Below, one piece after another: positions 30,472 to 40,179 of a stretch of 64,000 bases of DNA. This DNA is from Blasia pusilla. Its lineage: Eukaryota > Marchantiophyta > Marchantiopsida > Blasiales. The stretch lies in contig CM114275.1 of assembly GCA_050084515.1 (NCBI GenBank), positions 26,908,001 through 26,972,000 of the forward strand, given 5' to 3'. Position 1 is the first letter of the stretch, and every line of letters begins with the position of its first letter. The notes beneath the pieces are model-generated. The model was not told the origin of the DNA and did no database searches. It saw only the letters and a program-made list of their open reading frames with translations. The translations under genes and the position numbers were made by a program.

Positions 30472-30981
30472 GTAAGGCTCAATTCTGTACTATAATTTCA
30501 ATTATATTTTAATGATGTGTACAATGAGTGTTCATCTCCGTTGAGTGAGTATAATGAGTGTCAATCTGGGTTTTTTTTGTCCGTGAGCAACCCGTCGAAA
30601 GGCGACGGGTTGCTGGCTTAGAGCAGCCTTTGCTCGGCTGAGAGCAACCCGTCGCTTTCCGACGGGTTGCATCTTTCCCACATACACAGGGAAAACGGCG
30701 GTGTACCTGCAACCCGTCGAAACCCGACGGGTTGCTCTCAGGCGAGCATGGGCTGCTCTAGGCCAGCAACCCGTCGCCTTCCAAAGGGTTGCTCACGGAA
30801 AAAAACAATAGAGCCCGACGGGTTGTTTAAGTCCCTGACCAACCCGTCGGAAGGCAACGGGTTGGTCCGGGACAAAACAACCCGTCGGACTCCAATAGGT
30901 TGATCCAAAGTCAGTAATTGAAAATGTTCTCAAGCCGACTTCTTTAGTTGCTGATATTGTTTCCAACATGCTGATTTACAG
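30472..30981 (+). repeat. Gene P intron with six CAACCCGTCG palindromes
   Basis: A 510-bp intron from GTAAGG to TTTACAG. Six palindromes lie near 30588, 30646, 30709, 30763, 30840 and 30878, with centres differing between copies (aaagg, cttt, aaac) while the arms stay paired. Confidence 0.8.
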
Positions 30982-31480
30982 ATGGACCACTCCTACGTGT
31001 ACTGCTTCGTTCGGCCCGAGCACGATTTCCAGGTGTTCAAGATCCAGGATCCTGTGGATCCAAGCTCAGATGGGTACACCTTAGATAGTTTGTACAATTC
31101 CCCCCCGGGAATTTACATGCAAGACAAGATACCCCTTCGGGAGGAAGGAAAAGTCGCGACCCGATGCAACGCTCATCGAGCTCGCTCAAGGCCGGGTGAC
31201 TTGGTGTTCGACTTAGTGGGACTTTCGGGGGCAAGTATCAAAGGCGCTGGCAGAGTGGCAGAACATTTCCGCCTCGAGGGAAGGCAAGAATCGCTTTGAC
31301 CTTTGCAAGGAGGCAGAGGCGAATACTGAAAGGCTCGTTGGGCGCACAACTCTCCACCGGCCGAGAGCTCGGTTCAGACCCACCCTTGGTAGTGACTCCA
31401 TCGTCACTTCCAACGATTCCAAAAATCGGGAGGGCAAGGCCGAAAGATATTTTGCAAGAGCTCTCGGACTATGACGAGTG
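30982..31480 (+). pseudogene. Gene P: methyltransferase-like C-terminal part with motif I
   Basis: The exon starts MDHSYVYCFVRPEHDFQVFK, equivalent to the conserved H-E-x-x-x-x-F/Y-x-R stretch of class-beta DNA methyltransferases. Across two frame changes (31150-31210) it reads DPTLIELAQ or -LIELA, then RPGDLVFDLVGLSGASIKG, close to the PGDxVxDPFxGSGTT motif I that comes last in the beta permutation, followed by NRFDLCKEAEANTERLVG. Combined with the preceding exon the order is motif IV then motif I, as in beta-class adenine-N6/cytosine-N4 enzymes. The catalytic and SAM motifs are degraded, so this copy is surely inactive. Function is inferred from motif order only. Confidence 0.5.
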
Positions 31481-31499
31481 AGTTCAAAGAACTCAAGGA

Positions 31500-32265
31500 C
31501 CCAGCTTGACTACAGCGTTTGGAGTAGGGAGTTTTTTGATGATGAGGCAAAAGATTTCATAGAATAGATCAAATGTACAGTTCCGAGCTTTTTTCGGATG
31601 ATATAAAGCAGAAGATTTTTTCGAACGATGGTGGTGCTTGGAAAAGTTTGTTGAACATTTTTTGTCTTTTCGAATGTGATCGTCTATGTACTCCACGGAC
31701 TTCTATTTTGCAACCCGTTGGATTTCTCCTGCTTGCAACTTTTCACTTTATGACCACTGCAACCCGTCGGATTTCTCCTGCTTGCAACTTTTCACTTTTT
31801 GACCACTGCACCCGTTTTACCACTTCCAGGCAACCTGTCGGATTTCGACAGGTTGCCTGATCGGACTTTTTCCCTGTTGGTCCAACTTAAGAGGCAGTCT
31901 GGCGGGCTTCTTCCCTTGGCACCTTCCCCTCAACTCGTAAAGGCAGGCGTAGGCTTCTTTTCTTCTCTCAGACGTGTTGGATTCCTACTACCTGTGCGAT
32001 TGCCATAATGGTATTACCGCGGACGGAGCAGATATTGATACTGGATGGGTGTCACATTGTAGAGCGTACAAGGTATTCTGCCGAGGAAGGCGGTGGGACT
32101 CGAGACAGGTTACATGGGACCGTTATGGTGTACCTAGGGGGGGGCCAAGGCTCTCGAATTTGCCAACATTTTCGATCCCCGTCTACAATCGGCCAGAGGA
32201 GCCACTTCTATCCCAGGACATTCCTTTAGTACTGTCACCGAGGAGAGTTAGGAGTAAATTTGTAG
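31500..32265 (+). repeat. First unit of a roughly 735-bp tandem duplication at the 3' end of gene P
   Basis: 31530-31690 (FFDDEAKDFIE stop, then a run ending in tggaaaagtttgttg) corresponds to 32265-32410 (VDDEAEEIID stop, then gtaaaagtttgctgg). 31770-31900 corresponds to 32455-32600, and 31975-32010 to 32664-32700. Both units contain a palindrome with the arm variant CAACCTGTCGG / CGACAGGTTG (31830-31856, 32508-32534). So the last exon and its intron were duplicated. Confidence 0.7.
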
Positions 32266-32294
32266 ATGACGAGGCTGAAGAAATCATAGACTAG
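31974..32294 (+). pseudogene. Gene P-like terminal exon
   Basis: An open stretch of 106 codons after an acceptor-like ctctcag near 31970: LDSYYLCDCHNGITADGAD, GVPRGGPRLSNLPTFSIPVY, ending KFVDDEAEEIID stop. Its ending resembles the end of the preceding coding stretch (FFDDEAKDFIE stop near 31565). It is probably a duplicated C-terminal exon. No domain is recognised. Confidence 0.4.
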
Positions 32295-33330
32295 GTGAAA
32301 TGTATATTTCCAAGGTTCCTTCGGAGGTAATAAAGGACGAGATTTTTTCAACCCATAATGGTGTTTGTAAAAGTTTGCTGGAATATTTTTTTGGACTTGT
32401 GGATTGTGTTCTTTTAGCTACTCAGAATTACAATTCTGCAACCCGTATGATTCCGACGGGTTCCTGCTTTTTGCTTTTTGCCCACTGCAACTTTTTTACC
32501 ATTTCCAAGCAACCTGTCGGATTCCGACAGGTTGACTGCTTGAGTGATCGGACTCTATCCCGGTGAGACCAACTTCTGACGTGTTGTGGCGGGCTTCTTG
32601 ACTTTTGGCTCGTTCCCCTTCATTCGTCAAACCAGTTGTAGGCTTCTTTTCTTGTCTAAGATGTGCAGGATTCCTACTACCTGTCGGATTGCCATTTCAA
32701 ATTCCCAACCTGTTAGATGGTCGTGGGTGCAGGGTGGAAGAAAATCACTTCTAAAAATCTTTCCTCTCTTATGGTGAGCTTTCTTACGGGTTGGGAGGGG
32801 TGCAGCTTCTCGGTTTCTCACCCTTAGGATCTGATGTGCTCACATTTCACAAAGTTGGTCTTGAGCAGACACCATTCATAACCAACAGAAAGTTGGTTAT
32901 GGGGTAATTTAGGGGAGGCCATGATGCAGGCAACAATCCCTGAAAAAAGAGAGGTTGGCATCCAGGTGGTCCTCCAACAAAAATACCAAGGGCACTGATT
33001 TTTGTTGACCAAGACAGGGAATGTTAAGAAACTTAGGCTCACATGGAGAGTGATGGAAAAATGTTTGTAGTGGTCTTATGATGTCTCCTTTTTTCTCGCC
33101 CCCAGGAAAGAGGAGGTTTTTTTAGGGCCAAATGTGGACCACTAAATACTCTCTTCTAAAGATTTCCTGAATTTGAAAGCAAACAAAAATTTCAAATATG
33201 TCAAAAAGTTTTGAAGAGAGGAGGCGGATTTGGCCCTTTTTTTTTAAGAGAGACTCTCCTCTCTTCCTCTCTTCCTCTCTTCCTCTCTTCCTCTCCTCTC
33301 TTACTCTCTCCTGCCAGAATACCAGCCCCC
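32266..33330. other. Right part of the Mutator-like element: second duplication unit and terminal tract
   Basis: 32266-33000 is the second unit of the duplication. 33000-33240 shows no coding. 33230-33330 holds a poly-T run and the ctcttcctctcttcc tract ending in ccagccccc at the insertion boundary. Confidence 0.6.
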
Positions 33331-34421
33331 CTGAGAATCATTCAACTTCTGCTGCAAAGCAGCAAGCCTACACTTCCTCTTTGAAGATCTCCTAAAATAT
33401 CCAGTTGTAGCATTCAAGAGAGAGTCTATTTCTATAGATATATCTTTACACCCTGGTCCTTTGGCTGCTGTCAAAGCAGCAAGGTTGGTCCTATGTGCAA
33501 CGCAATGTACAGAGAGCAAAAAAGGGTTTACCTTCTGCTTCAATTGACTCGCTACTCCATTCTCACTACCTACCATAGTGGAGGCTCCGTCAAAATCCAA
33601 AAGCTACCATTTTAGAACTGTCTAGTCCAGAGTCCTTGATCAACTCTATAAGATTGTTGGTAATTGCATTAGAACACTTCTGTGGACATTGCAACAATCC
33701 TAGAAAAGAATTCTCCACTTGCCCCTCTTGTAAGTAAGTTGCAAATACACCAGATGACCCGTTACTGAAATATCAGTAGACTCATCTATCATTATCCCAA
33801 AGAAAGGAGATGGTTGTACTTTTAAAAGAGTTCTTCTATGCAGAACCTCACTAATGTAGTAACACATATTTGCACAACTCTTCTCATCCTGGTACAAATC
33901 TCGAGTAATGGGTGCATTTATCGACAGCAGCAACTTACACAGGTTCGGAAATTTGGCAAAAGCCATTGATTCCTTTGCAATAAAATAAGCACATTTAAAC
34001 AATGTCAATAAGGCAGTGTCACAAGTACAATTAGAAGTGGCAATGGCCTTGGCCATAGACTTGTTTCCTACATTAGTAGACCAAGAAAGCTTCATGTGCT
34101 CATTAGACTTACCATGATCAGTGAAGGCTGAAACCTTACAGTTTATAGCACCGTATTAATAAAAGAATTCTTGCCCTTCCCCTATCTACAGACTTTACAA
34201 AATATTCTACCGGATTCTACTTGGAACTCTATCCAATCAAATAAGGAGTACCAAACATCCTTCCAAGCCAATCGATTCTTCTCAATCTGGGCTTCAGAAG
34301 GAGAGCATGATCTGTTAACTTCCTGTCCATCTGATGACTCTGAGTGACTTCTATCCTCTGGAAGGTCGTGGCCTACCTCTTTGTTTAACATCTCTCTCAT
34401 AGTTTGCTGTCTCTTAGCCAT
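33331..34421 (-). pseudogene. hAT transposase, N-terminal half (hAT-1)
   Basis: Starts MAKRQQTMREMLNKEVG at 34421. It then has KNRLAWKDVWYSLFDWIEF and GRIFCKVCR, the start of a TTF/BED-like zinc finger typical of this hAT branch. KSMAKAIATSNCTCDTALLT, NAPITRDLYQDEKSCANMCY and FGIMIDESTDISVTGHLVY (acidic catalytic residues) follow on 34095-33700, then FDGASTMVGSENGVASQLKQ, VHCVAHRTNLAALTAAKG and LAALQQKLNDSQ on 33600-33340. It stops where the 9-bp target duplication begins. The DNA between 34180 and 34100 has lost part of the zinc finger. The rest of the gene is at 19940-21109. Confidence 0.9.
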
Positions 34422-34429
34422 CTATGAGA

Positions 34430-35590
34430 CACAATCGATGTCCAAGCAAACAAGGGACAACCTCATCTACTGTAGTACAGGTAAGGCTTAAGACCTTTAA
34501 GCCGAAGTTCCCACCCCTAAACAAAAATCGATACCCTATTTTCAAGAAGGAAAGTGATACAATGCGCAAGTGCAAAGCAAAGGGAGCTGCAGAAGGACAA
34601 CAGATGGGTGGTCTAAAACCGGTGAATGAAGCAATGAGAAACAGAAAAGTGTGTTAAGAAACCTGTCAGGTTAGAAAACTATCTAAACAATGATCCGATC
34701 CTGTGTAAACCAAGTATATGGAGGGCATACCAATCTGTACAATCGTTGTACATGTGGAGTTGGGTCCCGGGACTGCAGGTTGAGAGATTGGGCCGAAAGA
34801 TGGGAAAGAACGTCTGAGGGAGTTAACTAAGCTCACGGCTACTACAACGAGTTCAAGAAATGGCGAGATGCAACGAAAGTCGTTTCACAGAGGCCCGGAC
34901 CAACGCTAGACAAGAATCAAGAAATAGCCACAAAAGTCGAGAGTCCAAATTCACGAGCTCAGAGCCCGGCAAGAGCAAGTGTCCACACCAATCGCCACCG
35001 CAAAGCGGCGCCGAGAGTGAAGACACTGCTACTATCACAAGACGGCTAGAATCGAGGCAAGTCGATAGACGAGCCGAGCTCGATGCAATGACAATGGTTC
35101 TCCCCTCGACTTCAAAAGTTCAGAATGGCCAGTCTCGAGGAAAAAGGTCGACTCTTAAACAAAAATTCCTCCACCTCTCACTTTGAGAACCTCCTACAGC
35201 TGCTGAGACTCAAATGAATGAGTCAAGATTTGATAATCTCACAATAGAGAAATCGCGAGTACACAGCAAGAGAATCGAGAATAGACTCTCGAGAGGGGAA
35301 ACAAACGAGCAACGAAGAGTGAAACACGAAGAGTCCACACTCGACAGGGGAAACAACGAGAGGATCGATCGCGCAGCAGCAACAGGAAGTGAGCACCCCG
35401 ACCTCCACCCAACCCACTATCCCCCCATGAGAGTCGGACAAACTCGGACTTTGGAGTCTTCGGACTCCTCGAACGTGGAGCAATGGAGCCGTTGGAGGCG
35501 GCTTGCCCTAAATCGGAGCCTTAATCAGACGGCTTACATCTCCTCCTCGGACTGATCCAACGGATATAGTAGTGTCGATTTATCGGCAGT
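34430..35590. other. No gene recognised; probable hAT-1 flank and unassigned DNA
   Basis: Plus-strand frames of 60-113 codons (34860-35186, 35214-35555) are rich in Arg, Ser and Glu and lack any known motif. The sequence has many gagtc/cgaga blocks, suggesting an old repeat. No LTR or terminal repeat could be delimited. Confidence 0.35.
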
Positions 35591-36600
35591 CGGATACTAA
35601 CCCGGCAGGACTCCGGCCCCCTGAAAGTGCTTACCAGCCATATTCCAGCTCCCTATATATGGAAACGACAATTTTTCGACATCCTCTCGGAAAACAACCA
35701 AATTCAGACATCTAATTTCACGACCAGCCAGTTGCCGAAAAGGGGAAGACATGACCCGGAAATTCGACCCAAGGTTTCCCCGAGGAGAAGGCAATTTCTT
35801 TTTTTTCCCGGCTAGCATTACACATAGCCCCGGTTCTCCCGTGACGTTGACGAGAACTAGTTATTTGGAAGTTCTTGTCAGGAGCGACTTGTGGACCTCG
35901 CTTGTGACCAGGGTCGGGGAGTTTTTTCGTGACACCGGTACATTTCCGGTCTCTACAAAACCGAGCGGCAATTTTTGAAGATTTTGTCATTCCAGCCGGC
36001 TAAACAGATACGAATACAAAGGACATTCCATTTTTGGCCGGTATGTGACAAACTGAATCGGAAATTCTCAAATTCTTCCGGCTAGCTCAACACGTAACCC
36101 CGATTCGCCCCGGACCAATGAACGGGGAGATTCGGGGTTGTGAGTAATCCTAGCCGGTGAAATTTGGAAATTTCCGTGAAGGACTAGCTTTTCCCGGTTG
36201 CATTTTCGTCAGAAATGGACCTGATTCCGGCACTTGGCGGGGTCGACTAGGTAATGCCAGAAAGCTACCTATTCCCGGTGACTTTGGGACGGAAACTGGC
36301 AGGCGCACGAGGCTCTCTCCGGTACTCAACCGGCCCTTTCTTTCCGGGAAACGGAATGTGGACGACATGAAGATTAGTTGCTGGAAAACCGGCAGATAGT
36401 GTTGGACAGCCTGCCCACTTAGGTTTTGTACTCCTGCCATCCGATCTTCCATCGGATGGCATGAGTCCATTGGATCCCAACGGCGCCTTGGAGGGGCCCT
36501 TCGCTAGGGTGGAGACCCCACCGCATGCAAACCAGGCCTCATTCGTGGCCTTTCACTTCCGACTCCTAGGACCCAAGTGACTCCGAAGTGTTGCAGCGCT
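35591..36600. other. No gene recognised; CCGG-rich repeat-like DNA
   Basis: Motifs such as ccggctag, agccggt and ttccggt recur (35588, 35810, 35994, 36079, 36152, 36300), and many short frames exist on both strands with none dominant. It is probably an old unclassified repeat. Confidence 0.35.
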
Positions 36601-37809
36601 GTTGTTTCATGCCCAAGCTCTGGTTCTCTATCATTCTCATTTTTGTTTCCTGTGCGACTTTGGAGTCTTTAGTCTCGACGCCTCATTTCTTGACTATACT
36701 ATTCAGTTTGGACTCAGGGTGACGAGCTCTGCTGAAGCTTTTTTTCTCATTTTCTTGGATTGAGGAGTCTCTCCAGCTCGCCTCATGCTCGAAGTGTTGA
36801 GCATGCTTACTCTCGTGGAGCCTAGACAATGGAGTCCATGGACTCGGGCATCCAGCTTGTCTTTGTTATCTTCGTTTTGCTTTAGTCTAGGGTTATGCCA
36901 CTTTTGTCTTTCATTGTATTTCTCAAGGAGAGGGACTTCTGTCTTGCAGGGACGCTCATCTTTGTGCTCTTTGTTTCATTTTTCTTGCATTGTGGCTACT
37001 ACTATCTTGTGGCTTTCTCCTTGAGTCTCGTTTGCAGCTTTCGGCTTGCTGTCACTACGGTCCCTCTGTCCCTATCCCATGAGGGTTTCTGTTGCTTTCA
37101 TCTTTAGATTCTCGCGTTTGGGGACTTCGGTTTTGCAGGGACACTCATTTTCCTGCTCTTCGCTTTGTGTTTCTTGCATTGTGTGGCTACTATCATCCGG
37201 CTACTATCTTGCATTGTGCATATTTTTACTCGAGTCTCTTTTGCAGCTTCCGTCTTTTGTTGTCACTGCGTCCCTCTCCCATACGGTCACCACATTTGTC
37301 ATTTTCCGTGTATCAGGTCCGTATCAGGTTGGTTTGAGTCACTTCATTTTTCTCATCGTCTCTATCTTGCAGATGTGCGATCACACAATGGCATCTCTAT
37401 CTTGCCGCCAACTGCTCATGCATCTCTATCTTGCTGCCGAGTGCTCATGATCGTAACATTGCTACCACATTCTCAAGTAGAACTTGCGATGCCAATTACT
37501 CAACTTTGAGCGTGGCACTTCAGCCGCACCTTTCCCTTGAACCCCTACGGCATCCGATCTTGCAGCTTTTGCTGCTCTGGTCTACGCCTCACAAGAGTTG
37601 CGCAGCCCTGACAGCCTAGGTTCCAAGCTTCTAAAATTTCCATGTGTTAGTCCGAAGCTCCTGATGAAATTTCCTTGTGTTGGTCCGAAGCTTCTTATTT
37701 ACTTGTATTAAACTCAATTCCCCTCTGGTAGTCTTGTGAGTCGCTTTTCTAAGCTAGTAAAAGGAGATTAGAACTCCCTGTATATCATAACTTCATTTTT
37801 GTAGTTCTC
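36601..37809. repeat. Upstream flank of hAT-2 with a degenerate tandem duplication
   Basis: A block near 36895-37085 (gggacttctgtcttgcaggg, then acgctcat...cttgcattgtggctact) is repeated at 37110-37290 (gggacttcggttttgcaggg, then acactcat...cttgcattgtgtggctac), about 205 bp apart. Both contain gagtctcgtttgcagctt-type and tgtcactgcgtccctct-type runs. No gene seen. Confidence 0.55.
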
Positions 37810-40037
37810 ATGGCCAAACGCCAGAGAACAATGAATGAATTGTTATTCAAGGAGGTTCCCAAGGAACAACGTGACATCATAGCTCTCTCTGGATCATCTG
37901 ATGAGAGGGATGACCAAAGCACATTAGGCAGCAATGGATCGATTCTTGTGAAGAATCGTGTAGCTTGGAAAGACGTGTGGTATACTATGTACGATTGGAT
38001 AAGTTTTGATCCAGAAAGTGGGAGGATTCATTGTAATGTTTGTAGGAAAGGTAAAGGCAAGAGTGTATTTGCTAGGGATGGTGCTATCAATTGTAAGGTA
38101 TCGGCATTCACAGATCATGCAAAGTCAAATGAACACAAAACTTTCTTGGGCCGCCCATGGAGGTAAGAAGTCTATGGCTAAGGCCATAGCTACATCCAAC
38201 CAAACATGTGAGATTGCTTTGCTGACTTTATTCAGGTCTGCATACTTTCTTGCAAAGGAGGCCTTGCCTTTTTCAAAATTCAAGTCTCTTTGTAAGTTTT
38301 TGCTTGCTGTGAATGCACCTATCACTAGAGACTTGTATCAAGATGAGAAAAGTTGTAGTGAGATGTGTTTCTTCATAAGCCAAGTTTTGATGAAGAAGAC
38401 TTTAGCTAGAGTTCAGGCCTCTCCTTTCTTTGGGATCATGATCGATTTAATCTCTGAGATATATCGTGACAGGTCATTTAGTGGTGTTTGCAACTTTCAT
38501 TGAAGAGGGTCAAGCCGAGTGTTGTTTTCTAGGCTTGCTTCATTGTGAATCCAAATGCTCAAATGCTATCACTAACATTCTGTTGGAGTTCATCAAAGAT
38601 GAAGGACTAGAACATTCAAAAATGGTAGCATTTGGATCCGATGGTGCCTCTACAATGGTTGGGAGCCAAACCGCGGTTGCTTCACAATTGAAGCAAAAGG
38701 TGAACCCATATCTTCTTTTGGTGCATTGTGTAGCCCATAGGACGAACCTTGCAGCTTTGACAGCTGCAAGAGCACCTCATTGCAAGGCAATTTCGATAGA
38801 AATTGATTCTATTCTGAACGTTGTAGCAAGATTTTTCATAAGGTCTTCCAAGAGGAGAGCCAACTTAGCAGCACTTCAAGAAAAGTTGAATGACTCTCAA
38901 CGAGTCATGAAGAGGTATCATAAGATCAGATGGTTGAGCCGGTGGCAAGCTGTATGTACTTTGTGTGATTCATTGGAGTCTGTATTGATATATTTCAGGG
39001 ATATTCCTTTGTCTGAAGATGATGGGAATGCCTCAAATTTATACAACAAGCTAAGATCATTCCAAATGATCTATCAGTTATATTTTTTTGCTGATATTCT
39101 TTCTAGCCTTGCTAACTTGAGTAAAATCTTTCAGTACAAGTTTGTCGATGTTAGCACTATTGGTAGCATTGTTAGTTCTGAGATAGTTTCTATTACCATG
39201 AATTATGTCCTGGAAAGTCAAGATTTGAATGCATCTACTTTTTCAGAAGAAACAGGTTAGCATATCCCACCTAATTTTGGACCCCCTGATGGATATCTAA
39301 GACGTTTACAGTCTGAAATTAGGGGTAGTAAGCATTGATATGTTGAGACACCGCACCGGGAGAGATCTAGAAGCTGCTCTTTTATTTCAAAAGACATATG
39401 CTGAAAGTGTATGTTCAGCTTTGCAAGATCGGTTCACGGATAACAATCTGATTGGTGCAATGAAAATTTTGAACCCTTTACACATGCCCTCCCAACAAGT
39501 TGGGTTAAGCAGTTTTGGGGGTGTAAGGACTTGGAAGACTTGTGTGGAAATTTTGGATGTGAGTTACCATTGAGGGGAAACTTGCAACCATCTGTTATAA
39601 ACCCGGCTGCTGTCAAACAAGAATTTCAATCCTTCAAGTTGATGGCTACTACATAGTGGAAAGATCGCAATTTCAGGGATCTATGGGCAATGGTGAGTTG
39701 GAGCCCAACTTTACAATGTAAGTTTGGTAATTTGCTTGTCTTGGAAAATGTTGCAAGGGTGCAATGTGTTAGCACTGCCATATGTGAGAGGGCCTTCTCA
39801 ATTCAGAATATGTTAAAGACCAAGTCACGTAATAGATTATCTACTAAGCATCTAGTTGTTGTTTTGAGGATTGCTCTAGAGGGACCTGTAGATGACTTTG
39901 ATGACATGTTGGCCGACTCTGTAATTTTGTGGAAAACTTCTGCACATTTCAGATACCTGTATGCTAATCCTAATAAGTACATGAATTCTCAAGCTGACGT
40001 GCAGTTTGATGCCCCATCCCTAGACATGTCCACTTGA
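37810..40037 (+). pseudogene. hAT transposase (hAT-2), nearly full length
   Basis: Starts MAKRQRTMNELLFKEV. The zinc-finger region is AWKDVWYTMYDWISF and GRIHCNVCRKGKGKS, with HAKSNEH. The catalytic core includes LYQDEKSCSEMCFF, FFGIMID, FGSDGASTMVG, HCVAHRTNLAALTAA and RYHKIRWLSRWQAV. The dimerisation region is MVSWSPTLQCKFGNLL with AICERAFSIQNML, NRLSTKHL and RIALEG. The family's usual length (about 700 residues) is covered in five segments (37810-38150, 38140-38450, 38466-39260, 39340-39573 and 39690-40037). These are separated by small frameshifts and a lesion at 38445-38470 in the catalytic Asp region. It is inactive but less damaged than hAT-1, and both clearly belong to one family. Confidence 0.9.
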
Positions 40038-40063
40038 AGTGAGTTTGTTTTGTAGGATGTAGA

Positions 40064-40115
40064 GCCCCTCTAGAATACTTTGGAGCTTTGGAGCTCCAAG
40101 TATTGTAGAGGGGCA
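40064..40115 (+). terminator. Long hairpin just after the hAT-2 stop codon
   Basis: Cccctctagaatacttt-ggagct pairs with agctccaagtattgtagagggg across a 4-base loop, with one mismatch and one bulged T. The stop codon is at 40035-40037, so the hairpin begins about 27 bases later. Functionally unassigned; it parallels the hairpin after hAT-1. Confidence 0.7.
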
Positions 40116-40117
40116 AG

Positions 40118-40173
40118 ATCCTTGGTTCCCAACTGGTTGGGAAGCATGGCCAGGTTCAACTCCTGCCAAGGAT
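40118..40173 (+). repeat. tRNA-like module downstream of hAT-2
   Basis: Outer stem ATCCTTGG (40118-40125) pairs with CCAAGGAT (40166-40173). Inside are the hairpin TTCCCAA-CTGG-TTGGGAA (40126-40143) and a T-arm-like hairpin CAGG-TTCAACT-CCTG (40151-40165), whose seven-base loop fits the tRNA T-loop consensus. Two related modules lie after hAT-1 (19682-19844). Confidence 0.65.
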
Positions 40174-40179
40174 GCAATA

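Larger units (their letters stand above)
21110..33330 (-). mobile_element. 12.2-kb Mutator-like DNA transposon carrying a methyltransferase-like gene
   Basis: The element is bounded by a 9-bp direct repeat ctgagaatc (21101-21109 and 33331-33339) that belongs to the interrupted hAT gene; removing the insert plus one copy restores the hAT frame. The ends are weakly inverted (GAGGTGCGGTA against GGGGGCTGGTA read inward), followed by purine-rich GAGAGGAAGAGAGG runs on both sides. Inside are a minus-strand transposase with a SWIM finger, a plus-strand spliced gene (26.4-32.3 kb) and more than 20 copies of one palindrome. A 9-bp duplication and a SWIM-bearing transposase are hallmarks of Mutator-like elements. 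Confidence 0.8.

Noticed and set aside
36785-37509. Series of plus-strand frames up to 134 codons rich in Phe, Leu, Ser and Cys, looking like membrane proteins
   Set aside because: Three frames are open in parallel over T/C-rich tandem-duplicated DNA, with no start context, splice pattern or recognisable motif.
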